From the NCBI RefSeq assembly GCF_000280925.3, contig NZ_CP012109.1, positions 3,802,501 through 3,866,500 of the forward strand: a stretch of 64,000 bases of DNA, given 5' to 3'. This document shows positions 17,005 through 25,628 of this stretch, piece after piece. Origin of the DNA: Myxococcus hansupus (GTDB lineage: Bacteria; Myxococcota; Myxococcia; Myxococcales; Myxococcaceae). A program made the position numbers and the translations under genes. The notes beneath the pieces are model-generated. The model did no database searches. It was not told the DNA's origin and was given only the letters and a program-made list of their open reading frames with translations. Each line of letters starts with the position of its first letter. Position 1 is the stretch's first letter.

Positions 17005-17983
17005 CAACGGACCGCAGGACGAGACTCCCGAACCGGGCACCCCCGGCGGCCCCGGCCCGTTCTCCGAAGAGGAAATCGCCGCCGTCACGGGTCCAGGCCC
17101 CGCGGACGAGCTGGACGAGCTGGAGGCCGCGTCCATCGAAGAGGACTCGGACGAGGCACCTCCGGATTTGGAGACGTCGTTCGAGAAGCTCGTCTCCAAG
17201 AGCCGTAAGTTGTCCACGGACCGCATCCGCACCGTCATCGAGAGCGTGCTCTTCGTGTCGGAGCGGCCGCTGTCCGTGGAGGAGCTGTACATGGCCACCG
17301 GCATCGAGCGGGAGCTCATCGCCGAGGCCCTCAACCAGCTCTCCGGCATCCACCGAGACGGCATCAGCGGCATCGTGCTGTACGAGGTGGCGGGTGGGTG
17401 GCAGTTCCGGACGGACCCGCACTCCGCGGAGTACGTGCGGCGCTACCTGCGCGTGAAGCCGCAACGCCTCACCCGCGCGGCGGTGGAGACGCTGGCCATC
17501 ATCGCGTACCGCCAACCGGTGACGCGCCCGGAGATTGAAGACATCCGTGGCGTGGATTGTGGCGCGGTCATCAAGGCCCTGATGGACCGCAAGCTGGTGA
17601 AGATCCTGGGCAAGCGCGAAGAGGTGGGGCGGCCCATCCTCTATGGCACCGCGCGCGAGTTCCTGGAGTTCTTCGCCCTGAAGGATCTGTCGGCCCTGCC
17701 CACGCTACGTGAGTTCCACGAGCTGACGCAGGAGCACCGGGAGATCGTGGAGAAGGAAGAGAAGCCGGCACCGACGGCATCGGGCACGGTGGAAGCCCTG
17801 TCGGACCCTGCTTTCACGAAGCGGATGGAGAAGAGCGCGGCGGCCAGTGAAGCCGCGCTGGAGGACCTGGAGGAGGCCATGGCGGCCGCGGACCGGACAC
17901 ACAAGGTCAGCTCCAGCGTCCTGGACACGACGCCCCCAAAACCCGAGACGGGTGATGATACGACGGGGCCCAAGCCCGAGTGA
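16991..17983 (+). CDS. scpB: Segregation and condensation protein B
   Basis: About 330 residues from GTG 16991, which has GGAGG 9 bases upstream inside scpA; the ATG at 16946 would give an out-of-place N-terminus. An acidic disordered N-terminal stretch of about 70 residues precedes two winged-helix domains (IRTVIESVLFVSERPLSVEEL; TRAAVETLAIIAYRQPVTRPEI; RGVDCGAVIKALMDRKLVKI; GRPILYGTAREFLEFF). A charged disordered tail of roughly 100 residues follows. Both extensions make it much longer than the roughly 200-residue minimal ScpB. It acts with ScpA on SMC. Confidence 0.92.
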   Translation: MTTGSNGPQDETPEPGTPGGPGPFSEEEIAAVTGPGPADELDELEAASIEEDSDEAPPDLETSFEKLVSKSRKLSTDRIRTVIESVLFVSERPLSVEELYMATGIERELIAEALNQLSGIHRDGISGIVLYEVAGGWQFRTDPHSAEYVRRYLRVKPQRLTRAAVETLAIIAYRQPVTRPEIEDIRGVDCGAVIKALMDRKLVKILGKREEVGRPILYGTAREFLEFFALKDLSALPTLREFHELTQEHREIVEKEEKPAPTASGTVEALSDPAFTKRMEKSAAASEAALEDLEEAMAAADRTHKVSSSVLDTTPPKPETGDDTTGPKPE

Positions 17984-18007
17984 CGGGCAGCATGGAAGAA
18001 GGATGGT

Positions 18008-20392
18008 ATGGCGGCCGAACGACTACAGAAGTACCTGGCCCGCGCGGGAGTTGCTTCGCGCCGGCACGCAGAAGAGCTGATCACCGCGGGCCGCGTGGCG
18101 GTGAACAACAAGACGGTGACGGAGCTGGGCAGCCGGGTGGAGCCCGGCACGGACCTGGTGACGGTGGACGGGACGCTCGTCACGCCTCCGGATGAATCCT
18201 CCTACTTCCTGCTCTACAAGCCCGTGGGCGTCGTGACGACGCTGTCGGATCCGCAGGGCCGGCCCACGGTGGCCAACTACGTGGAAGAGACGGGCAAGCG
18301 CCTGTTCCCGGTGGGCCGCCTGGACTACGACGCCGAGGGCGCGCTGCTGTTCACGGACGATGGGGCGCTGGCGCACAAGCTGACGCACCCCAGCTTCCAG
18401 GTTCCGCGCACGTACCTGGCGAAGGTGAAGGGCGCGCCGGACGCGGCCACGCTGGACAAGCTGCGCGGCGGCGTGCGGCTGGAGGACGGCATGGCCACGC
18501 CCGTGTCGGTGGGCGTGTTCGAGGCCGCCGAGCGGAACACGTGGTTGAAGATTGTCGTCGCGGAAGGCCGCCCGCACCTCATCAAGCGGCTGTGCGCCGC
18601 GGTGGGGCACCCGGTGGTTCGCCTGTTCCGCCCGGCCTACGCGGGCGTTGGCGTGGAGGGCCTGCGTCCCGGTGAGCTTCGGCCGCTGAAGACCAGCGAG
18701 GTCGAGCTGTTGAACGCCGTTTCGGATGGCAAGGCCACTCCGCCGACGGCTGCGCTGAAGCTGCCTCCGCGCCGGCATGGCCGCGCGGCGCCTGGTTTTG
18801 ACTCGGACGACGAAGAGGAGCTGTCCATGGATGACGATTCCCCTGTGACCGCCAAGCCCGCCCGCAAGGCGCCGGCCCGTGCGGCGAAGTCCGAAGGTGG
18901 TTCGGGTCTGGCCCGGTTCGGCCGCGCGCCGAAGTCCGCGGCCGAGGGCAAGCCCGCGCGCCGTTCCTTTGGCGGTGATGAGGGCGGTGCTCCGCGCGGT
19001 CGTTCTTTCGGTGGCGAGGGTGGCGCTCGCGGCCGTTCGTCCGCGGCGGGTGGCGCTGGCCGCCGCTCCTTCGGTGGTGACGAGGGTGGGGCTCCGCGCA
19101 GCCGTGGCGCGGGGCGCTCGTTCGGTGGCGATGAGGGGGGAGCCCCTCGGAGCCGTGGCGCGGGTCGTCCCGAGCGCCGTGAGTGGAGCGCGGGTGGCGA
19201 CGCCGCGCCGCGTGGCCGGGGTCCGGGTGCCGGCCGTACCTTTGGCGGTGCCGAGGGCAAGCCCGCGCGCCGGTCGTTCGGTGGAGACGAGGGCGGTGCT
19301 CCGCGCAGCCGTGGTGCCGGCCGTACCTTTGGCGGTGCCGAGGGCAAGCCCGCGCGCCGTTCGTTCGGTGGAGACGAGGGCGGTGCTCCTCGCAGCCGTG
19401 GCGCCGGCCGTACCTTTGGCGGTGCCGAGGGCAAGCCCGCGCGCCGTTCGTTCGGTGGTGATGAGGGCGGCGCGCCTCGCAGCCGTGGTGCCGGTCGTGC
19501 CGAGGGCGGTGCTGCTGGTGGCCGCCGCTCCTTTGGTGGTGACGAGGGCGGCGCTCCGCGCGGTCGTACTTTCGGAGGTGCCGCGGGCCGCGCTCCCGGT
19601 GGCCGTCGCGCCTTTGGTGGCGACGAGGGTGCTGCGCCTCGGAGCCGTGGCGCGGGTCGCTCCTTCGGTGGTGACGAAGGTGGGGCTCCCCGGAGCCGTG
19701 GCGCGGGTCGCTCCTTCGGTGGTGACGAGGGTGGGGCTCCTCGGAGCCGTGGCGCCGGTCGCACCTTCGGAGGTGCCGAGGGTGGTGCGCCGCGTGGTGG
19801 CGCAGGCCGTGCGTTTGGCGGAGCTTCGGGCGCCCGCCGTTCCTTCGGTGGTGACGAGGGTGGGGCTCCGCGCAGCCGGGGTGCTGGCGCGGGCCGTCCC
19901 GAGCGCCGTGAGTGGAGCGCCGGCGGTGACGCGCCTCGCTCGCGGGGACCTCGCGCCGGTGGTGAAGGTCGTTCCTTCTCCCCGCGTGGCGGTGCCGCGG
20001 GTGGTGCCAGCCGTGCGCCGCGCGGTGAAGGCCGTTCCTTCTCCCCTCGGGGTGCTGGCGCGGGTGCCGGTCGTCCGGAGCGCCGTGAGTGGAAGCCGTC
20101 GGGTGACGCGGACAGCGGTCCTCGGGGCCGGGGTGGTCCTCGCCGCGAGGGTCCGGCGGGCGGCCGTGGCGCATCGCGTTCGACCTGGACGCCCACCGAC
20201 GAAAGCGGGAATCCCCGTGAACGCGTCGTCCGGGCGGGCGCGCGCAAGGGACCTCCCTCCGAGAAGTCCTCGGGATTCCAGGACTGGGGCAAGAAGAAGG
20301 AGCGGGACAGCGCCCCGCGCTGGAGCAGCAATGAGCGGCCCAAGGGTGGCGCGGGCCGGCCTCCTCCTCGGGGGCCCCGTCGTCCGCGTTGA
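18008..20392 (+). CDS. rluB: RluB-type pseudouridine synthase with giant Arg/Gly-rich repeat tail
   Basis: A 794-residue protein. Residues 1-60 are an S4 RNA-binding domain (RLQKYLARAGVASRRHAEEL). Residues about 65-235 are an RsuA/RluB catalytic domain with KPVGVVTT at 71 and the catalytic D106 in VGRLDYDAEG. It would isomerise a uridine in 23S rRNA. From about 245 to the end, roughly 550 residues are Gly/Arg/Ser/Ala-rich low-complexity sequence with repeated SFGGDEGGAPRSRGAGR-like units, an arrangement resembling eukaryotic RGG boxes. Normal RluB proteins end near 240-300 residues. The tail stays in frame with no stops and ends in PPPRGPRRPR. It probably binds RNA or drives assembly, which is inference. 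It is the third gene after scpA and scpB. Confidence 0.88.
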   Translation: MAAERLQKYLARAGVASRRHAEELITAGRVAVNNKTVTELGSRVEPGTDLVTVDGTLVTPPDESSYFLLYKPVGVVTTLSDPQGRPTVANYVEETGKRLFPVGRLDYDAEGALLFTDDGALAHKLTHPSFQVPRTYLAKVKGAPDAATLDKLRGGVRLEDGMATPVSVGVFEAAERNTWLKIVVAEGRPHLIKRLCAAVGHPVVRLFRPAYAGVGVEGLRPGELRPLKTSEVELLNAVSDGKATPPTAALKLPPRRHGRAAPGFDSDDEEELSMDDDSPVTAKPARKAPARAAKSEGGSGLARFGRAPKSAAEGKPARRSFGGDEGGAPRGRSFGGEGGARGRSSAAGGAGRRSFGGDEGGAPRSRGAGRSFGGDEGGAPRSRGAGRPERREWSAGGDAAPRGRGPGAGRTFGGAEGKPARRSFGGDEGGAPRSRGAGRTFGGAEGKPARRSFGGDEGGAPRSRGAGRTFGGAEGKPARRSFGGDEGGAPRSRGAGRAEGGAAGGRRSFGGDEGGAPRGRTFGGAAGRAPGGRRAFGGDEGAAPRSRGAGRSFGGDEGGAPRSRGAGRSFGGDEGGAPRSRGAGRTFGGAEGGAPRGGAGRAFGGASGARRSFGGDEGGAPRSRGAGAGRPERREWSAGGDAPRSRGPRAGGEGRSFSPRGGAAGGASRAPRGEGRSFSPRGAGAGAGRPERREWKPSGDADSGPRGRGGPRREGPAGGRGASRSTWTPTDESGNPRERVVRAGARKGPPSEKSSGFQDWGKKKERDSAPRWSSNERPKGGAGRPPPRGPRRPR
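19235..19495 (+). repeat. Three tandem 87-bp (29-residue) repeats in rluB tail
   Basis: Copies start at 19235, 19322 and 19409, exactly 87 bp apart, each encoding RTFGGAEGKPARRSFG followed by GDEGGAPRSRGAG. The copies are nearly identical in DNA, so the array is recent or actively homogenised. Looser SFGGDEGGAPRSRGAGR-type units extend over about 18958-20160. Confidence 0.9.
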
Positions 20393-20408
20393 TACATGAC
20401 GCGGTGGA

Positions 20409-20438
20409 TTGGGCGGGAATCGAGGGGATTGATATAAC
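20409..20438 (+). promoter_or_regulatory. Possible promoter of the HEAT-repeat lipoprotein gene
   Basis: TTGGGC (20409-20414) and TATAAC (20433-20438) are 18 bp apart in the 85-bp gap before the gene at 20478. The -10 matches five of six consensus bases. Candidate only. Confidence 0.3.
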
Positions 20439-20477
20439 CGGCGCCGACTCCTACACCGTTTCCCTCACCGGAGACCG

Positions 20478-22604
20478 ATGCGAACCGGCGCGCGCCCCCT
20501 CATTCTCGCACTAGCCCTGCTTCTTGGCTGCAACGGCAGCAGGGATCAGCTCCTCGCCGACCTCCAGAGTCCTCGTCCGGAGGTCCGCGCTCTCGCTGTG
20601 AAGAAGCTGGCGGGGCAGGGCAATCCGGACGACCTCGTCCTGTTCACCCGCGCGGCCAAGGACTTCGCCGCCATTGTCCGGGCCGAGGCCGCTGTCGCGC
20701 TGGGCGAAAGTCAGGACGCCCGCGTGGTGGACCTGCTGGGCGAGCTGCTCGAGGACCAGGACGAAGAGGTCCAGGGCCGCGCCGCCATGGCGCTGTCCAA
20801 GGTGAACAACGAAAAGGCGAAGGCGTACCTCACGCTCCAGTACGGGCGGCGAGGTCGCGCCACGCGTCAGATCATCGTCCAGGCGCTCAAGAACGCCAAC
20901 GTCCCCGGCGCCATGACCGAGGTCGTGTCCGCCGAGGCGCGCACCCAGTGGGATCGCAATCAGCTCGCGCTCACCGAAGGCGCGCTGCCCGAGCGCGTGG
21001 GCGCCGCCGAGGAGCTGGGCAAGAGCGGCCGTCCCGATGCCGTCAACCGGCTGCTGCCCATGGTGCGAGACAGCCAGGTCATCCTGGCCGCCGCCGCGGT
21101 GCGCGGGCTGGGGGACGCGGGTGACAAGCGCGCGGTGGGTCCCATCGCGCTGCTGCTCGAAGAGAACTTCCCCGAACTGCGTGAGTCCGCCATCCACGCG
21201 CTGATGAAGCTGCAGGACCCGGTGGCGACGCAGCGACTCCAACTGGTGGCGGTGGAGAAGAGCGCCGTCAGCCCGTTGGCCATCGACGCCATCGTGGCCT
21301 TCGCCCGGACGCCGCAGACGGATGCTTCGCTGTGCGCCATCGTCCTCGAGGGCGCGCCCGCCGAGGCGCTCGTCGCTGGCCGGAGCATGCGCACGCGCGG
21401 CGGTTGCCCGGTGGACCCGATTGGAGAGCGGCTGGCCCGTCCGGCCACGGCCGCCAGTGGCCTCCAGGCCATCACGGGGCTGGGGCCCACGGCGCAGCCG
21501 TTGCTCGCCAAGGTCGTTCCGTGGCTCAGCCACCCCGACACCGCGCTGCGGCTGCTCGCCGTGGAGGCCGTGGCGGAGATCGGCGACGCCTCGGTCGTCC
21601 CCGTCGTGCAGAAGCTCTACGAGCAGGAGACCAAGGGCCTCGAGGCGCTGCGCGCCGACTGGGTGACGGAGGCACTGCCCCAGAAGTTCGGCGTGGGCTT
21701 CGACCCTTCGACGACGCCGCCTTCCGCCGCGGTGGCCGAGCTGAAGGATGAGCGGCCCGCCCGTCACGCGGACCTGCTGGGACGCGTGAAGGAGCTCAAC
21801 GCGGCCCGCGCGCGTGAGACGGGCAGGGACGTGGTGCGGCACCGCGTCCCCACGGAGCTGTATGACGACGTGGCGCCGGAGCGGCTGGTGCCGCTCGCGA
21901 CGCTGCTGAGGGCGCTCGGTGCGCTGAAGGCGCCCGGAGCCCTGGAGTTGCTCACGGGCTACACGCAGGACCCCAGCTCCGTGCTTCGCGTGGCGGCCCT
22001 GGTGGGCCTGACGAAGCTGGGCCCCGACGGCGTGAAGGTGGCCAAGGCCGGCCTCATCGAGCCCGACCGTGACTTGCAGAAGGCCCTGGCCCAGGCGCTG
22101 GCGGAAGCCGGCGAGCCGGGGCAGGCCGCGCTCCTCGAGTTGTTCCCGAAGATGGGCAACGAGAAGCTGCTCGCGCTGGACGCGCTCACCCGGGCTGGCG
22201 GCGTGGTGGCGGCCTCGGCTTCGGAGTCCCTCCAGGCGGTGGTTCGCGAGGGCGGTCCCGAGGCGGCGCTCGCGGCGGCGCTGCTCGGCCGCATGCAGGC
22301 GAAGGATGCCGTGCCCACGCTCGTGAAGGCCCTGGACGAGAACAACAGCGTGGCCCGCCGGGACGTGTTGCTGGCGCTCGGGACCATTGGCGACGCCCAG
22401 GCGGCGGACGCGGTGGCCAAGGACCTGTTCCACGACCTGCCGGAGATTCGCGCGGCGGCCGCGTCGTCGCTTCGGAAGCTGGGGGCCTCGGCGTACGCCG
22501 ACCAGTTGGAAGCCCTCAAGGCGGACTACTTCCGCACGGTGCGTGAGGCGGCGGGAGCCCCCGCGCCGGCACCGGCGAGCACGGCCGCGGAGGGTGCTCC
22601 CTGA
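20478..22604 (+). CDS. HEAT-repeat lipoprotein
   Basis: A 708-residue lipoprotein with a short signal peptide ending in the lipobox LLLGC (C18). The rest consists of helical pairs of HEAT/PBS-lyase type, such as DLLGELLEDQDEEVQGRAAMALSKV, LLEENFPELRESAIHALMKL and LVKALDENNSVARRDVLLALGTIGD, spread from about 25 to 690. HEAT solenoids are protein-protein scaffolds. This one should sit in the periplasm on the inner or outer membrane. Its stop overlaps the start of the CNB/TPR gene (TGATG), so the two are translated together. The specific partner is unknown. Confidence 0.85.
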   Translation: MRTGARPLILALALLLGCNGSRDQLLADLQSPRPEVRALAVKKLAGQGNPDDLVLFTRAAKDFAAIVRAEAAVALGESQDARVVDLLGELLEDQDEEVQGRAAMALSKVNNEKAKAYLTLQYGRRGRATRQIIVQALKNANVPGAMTEVVSAEARTQWDRNQLALTEGALPERVGAAEELGKSGRPDAVNRLLPMVRDSQVILAAAAVRGLGDAGDKRAVGPIALLLEENFPELRESAIHALMKLQDPVATQRLQLVAVEKSAVSPLAIDAIVAFARTPQTDASLCAIVLEGAPAEALVAGRSMRTRGGCPVDPIGERLARPATAASGLQAITGLGPTAQPLLAKVVPWLSHPDTALRLLAVEAVAEIGDASVVPVVQKLYEQETKGLEALRADWVTEALPQKFGVGFDPSTTPPSAAVAELKDERPARHADLLGRVKELNAARARETGRDVVRHRVPTELYDDVAPERLVPLATLLRALGALKAPGALELLTGYTQDPSSVLRVAALVGLTKLGPDGVKVAKAGLIEPDRDLQKALAQALAEAGEPGQAALLELFPKMGNEKLLALDALTRAGGVVAASASESLQAVVREGGPEAALAAALLGRMQAKDAVPTLVKALDENNSVARRDVLLALGTIGDAQAADAVAKDLFHDLPEIRAAAASSLRKLGASAYADQLEALKADYFRTVREAAGAPAPAPASTAAEGAP

Positions 22605-24751
22605 TGGAGCTGCGCATCCTCAAGGACAAGGCGTCCGAGGCATTCTCCAAGGGACGCTTTTCCAAGGCCGCGGAGCTTTACGAGGACTACTGCCGGGCGG
22701 AACCGAAGGACCACCAGTCGCGTCTCCGCACCGGGGACGCGTGGGTGAAGGCAGGGCAGAAGGGCCGCGCGATCTCGGCCTACCAGTCCGCGGCCGAGGG
22801 CTTCGCGCGCGAGGGCTTCCTTCCCCGGGCCATCGCCGCGAGCAAGCTCATCCTCGAGCTCGATCCAGCGCATCGCGGCGTGCAGCAGATGCTCGCGGAC
22901 CTGTACGCGCGCCGAGGCACGCCCGTGGGCCCTCGGGCTCGCGGGCCCCTGAGCAATGGCTCCTCCGTGTCGAGCCCGCCGCCCGCGTCGCCGCCGCCGA
23001 ACATGCCCGCCGTGGCGGACGCGAATCCCGTGGCGGACGCCATGCCCGCGTCCCCCGTGGCGGACGCAAAGCCCGTGGCGGACGCCATGCCCGCGTCCCC
23101 CGTGGCAGACGCGAAGCCCGTGGCGGACGCCATGCCCTCATCGCCCGTGGCGGACGCGAATCCCGCGTTTCTGGACGGGGAGGGCGCTGGTCTCGACCTG
23201 TCGGCGGAGCTGCCTCCGGAGCTCGCAATCTCCCTGGGCGCGGAAGACTCCAGCCAGGGCCGCGAGGAGGTCGTCCACTCGGTCCACATGGGCCTGCCTC
23301 ACGAAGCAGGGGCGTCCGAGCACGAGTTCACGTTGGACATCGAGTCGGCCGCGGAGGCGGCGCCGGTGGTGCAGGGCCAGTTGCTCCCGGCCGCGGTCTC
23401 GGAGGACGCCCGCGTCACGGCCCCCGAGCCAGTGCCCACGCGCATGGCTGTTCGCGAACCCGCGAGCCCTCCGGTCGCGGCCCGAATCCCCGCGGTGCAA
23501 CCCGGCGGTGCACGGCCGGCGACCAGCGCACTGCCACCGGGCCTCGCGCCCCGGTCGTCGCAGAAGGTGCCCTCCGTGGGGACAGGCCGCTCCGTGTCCA
23601 ACAGCGGCAGGTGGCAGGCCTTGTCCTCGCCCATTGGCGATCAGTCACCCGCGAGCCCCGCCCCCGTGCCGGCACCGTTGCCGCCCCCTGCCGAAGCTCA
23701 AGACGCGGCGGGCGCCCGGGTGCTTCCGGGCCATGACCTGACGTCAGCGCTCGGTGCCTCGCTCCGGACGCCGCAGAGCCGCTCCGCGTTCACTGAGTTG
23801 GAGCTCGAAGCCGACTCCCTGCTGCACGCGGTGGAGCTGGCCGCGCAAGCAGGCCTGGGCTTCGAGGACGCCGAGGAAGAGGTCTTCAGCCTGACGGAAG
23901 AGGTCCCTCCGGGCTCCGCCGCGTTGGAGACGCTCCCCACGATTCCGCTCTTCTCGGACCTGCCCCGCGACGCGTTCATCGAGCTGTTCGAACGATGCCC
24001 GCTGCGGCGCTTCGGCCCCGGCGAGCGCATCATCGAGCAGGGCAGCCACGGCGATGCGTTCTACGTCATCTGTGAAGGCGCGGTCCGCGTCTTCCGGACG
24101 GACGAAGGCCAGCGCCAGGACCTCGCGACGCTGGAGGGCGGCACCTTTTTCGGTGAGATGGCGTTGCTCTCCGGCGCGGCGCGAACGGCGTCCGTCGAGT
24201 CCGCCTCCGAGGACACGCAGCTCCTGGAGATCTCCGCCAGCGTGCTGGCCGAGCTGTCCCGGAGCCATCCGCAGGTGGCCCGAGCGCTCAAGAAGTTCTG
24301 CCGCCAGCGCATGCTCACCAACGTGCTGAACACGTCGGAGCTGTTCAAGCTCTTCGGCCGCAAGGACCGGCGCGAGCTGGTGGAGCGCTTCCGTTCCCGG
24401 GACGTCGAGCGCGACGCCGTCATCATTCGCGACGGCGACGTCACGGACGGGCTCTACGTGGTGCTGTCCGGCGAGGTCGAGGTGCGCAAGGACGGCCACC
24501 TGCTGACGATGCTCAAGGAGGGGGACGTCTTCGGAGAGATTTCCCTGCTCCAGAAGACGCCGGCCACGGCGACCGTGACGGCGACGCGTCACACCACGCT
24601 GCTGCGGTTGCCCCGCGCGGACTTCGACACGCTGATGTCGAGCCACCCGCAGATCCTGGCCATGATTTCAGACCTGAGCGACGAGCGGCTCCGGCGCACC
24701 CAGCGCGTCCTCACCGAAGCGGGCGTCGAAGAGGACATCATCCTCGTCTGA
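22604..24751 (+). CDS. TPR protein with two cyclic-nucleotide-binding domains
   Basis: A 715-residue cytosolic protein. Residues 1-100 contain TPR-like helices (KASEAFSKGRFSKAAELYEDY; AISAYQSAAEGFAREGF). A long Pro/Ala-rich linker of about 320 residues includes three 15-residue VADAMPASPVADAKP repeats. Two CNB beta-rolls follow: about 443-560 (GERIIEQGSHGDAFYVI, GGTFFGEMALLSGAARTASV) and about 582-700 (GDVTDGLYVVLSGEVEV, EGDVFGEISLLQKTPATATV). FGEM(A/I)L plus RTA in the first domain matches the nucleotide-phosphate-binding cassette; in the second, the Arg is replaced (TPATATV), so it may not bind cAMP or cGMP. There is no output domain. It is coupled to the HEAT lipoprotein. Confidence 0.85.
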   Translation: MELRILKDKASEAFSKGRFSKAAELYEDYCRAEPKDHQSRLRTGDAWVKAGQKGRAISAYQSAAEGFAREGFLPRAIAASKLILELDPAHRGVQQMLADLYARRGTPVGPRARGPLSNGSSVSSPPPASPPPNMPAVADANPVADAMPASPVADAKPVADAMPASPVADAKPVADAMPSSPVADANPAFLDGEGAGLDLSAELPPELAISLGAEDSSQGREEVVHSVHMGLPHEAGASEHEFTLDIESAAEAAPVVQGQLLPAAVSEDARVTAPEPVPTRMAVREPASPPVAARIPAVQPGGARPATSALPPGLAPRSSQKVPSVGTGRSVSNSGRWQALSSPIGDQSPASPAPVPAPLPPPAEAQDAAGARVLPGHDLTSALGASLRTPQSRSAFTELELEADSLLHAVELAAQAGLGFEDAEEEVFSLTEEVPPGSAALETLPTIPLFSDLPRDAFIELFERCPLRRFGPGERIIEQGSHGDAFYVICEGAVRVFRTDEGQRQDLATLEGGTFFGEMALLSGAARTASVESASEDTQLLEISASVLAELSRSHPQVARALKKFCRQRMLTNVLNTSELFKLFGRKDRRELVERFRSRDVERDAVIIRDGDVTDGLYVVLSGEVEVRKDGHLLTMLKEGDVFGEISLLQKTPATATVTATRHTTLLRLPRADFDTLMSSHPQILAMISDLSDERLRRTQRVLTEAGVEEDIILV
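23030..23164 (+). repeat. Three 45-bp coding repeats in the linker
   Basis: Units start at 23030, 23075 and 23120 and encode VADAMPASPVADAKP with minor changes (last copy SSP and ANP). They lie in the disordered linker between the TPR and CNB parts. Confidence 0.85.
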
Positions 24752-24753
24752 GG

Positions 24754-25524
24754 TCAGCGCACCTTGGCGAGGTAGTCATCCCGGGTGACGAGGCCCCGGG
24801 TCTCCAGCAGCTCCAGCATGGCCCGAAGGGAACGGGCCTGCTGGGCCACCATCCGCTCCAGCCCGGCCACCTGCTGCGTCAGCGCCTCCACTCGCTGGGA
24901 CAGCTCGTTCTCACGGGCGGCCTGGGCCATGGGCGAAGCCGAGGCGGGGCGCAGGGGCACGGGCGTTGACGCGGACTCGGCGGGTGGCGCCAGCTCGAAC
25001 GTGGGCTCGTCCATGCCGAAGGCCAGCGGCGTCGCCGTCGCGGAGGTGACCTCTCCGTGGTAGTGGCGGCGGATGGCGCGCTCGATGGACGACGCGCTCG
25101 CGACGACCACCTGGAGCCGCTGGCCGCTGTGGAACGCCAGCTCCTGGAAGGACTCCACGTTGGTGGGGTCGGCGGTGGCGACCGTGAGCGACTTGGTGGC
25201 CGGGTCCGCGGCGGTGGGGAAGACGGTGTAGCGCTCGGCGATGTCCGCCCGGAGCGCCTGGAGGGCCACCGCGGACGGAGTGTGGTTCTCCAGGTCCACC
25301 GTGGGAATGGAGAGCTGCCGCGACAGGGCGTGCACCATGGAGCTTTCGTCCACGAAGCCCATCTGCACCAGCGTGAGGCCCAGCTTGCCGCCCCACTTGC
25401 GTTGCTCGGCGAGGGCGGAGCGGAGCTCGGTCTCCGACAGGAGGCCAGCGTCCATGAGAATCTCACCCAGCCGGCGCTTGCGGCCAGGGAGTGAGGCAGA
25501 GGGTGCGACGGGCGGCTGTTTCAC
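24754..25524 (-). CDS. Lone MshEN (GspE N-terminal) domain protein
   Basis: About 256 residues from GTG 25524; the longer frame to 25659 has no similarity upstream. Residues about 10-150 contain the GspE/PilB N-terminal domain pattern: RLGEILMDAGLLSETELRSAL, KLGLTLVQMGFVDESSMVHAL, then LSIPTVDLENHTPSAVALQAL and AERYTVFPTA. MshEN domains in ATPases bind cyclic di-GMP. A Pro-rich linker and a C-terminal coiled coil (ENELSQRVEALTQQVAGLERM) follow. No ATPase domain is present, so it is a stand-alone sensor or adaptor. Family knowledge suggests control of pili, secretion or signalling by c-di-GMP; binding was not tested. It ends 2 bp from the convergent CNB gene. Confidence 0.75.
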   Translation of the reverse strand: MKQPPVAPSASLPGRKRRLGEILMDAGLLSETELRSALAEQRKWGGKLGLTLVQMGFVDESSMVHALSRQLSIPTVDLENHTPSAVALQALRADIAERYTVFPTAADPATKSLTVATADPTNVESFQELAFHSGQRLQVVVASASSIERAIRRHYHGEVTSATATPLAFGMDEPTFELAPPAESASTPVPLRPASASPMAQAARENELSQRVEALTQQVAGLERMVAQQARSLRAMLELLETRGLVTRDDYLAKVR

Positions 25525-25628
25525 GGCCGCGCAGCATAGCAGCCTGTCACGCGGTGTCCGAGGCCAGGCAGGCGGGGTGGGGCCGAGGAGGAGCGTGAGC
25601 GCCGGGAATGGGGTAGAACCCCTGTCAC

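Noticed and set aside
18582-20397. Long antisense frames over the rluB tail (530 and 586 codons, Pro/Arg- or His/Arg-rich)
   Set aside because: They mirror the repetitive Gly/Arg coding of the sense strand and have no start signal or domain.
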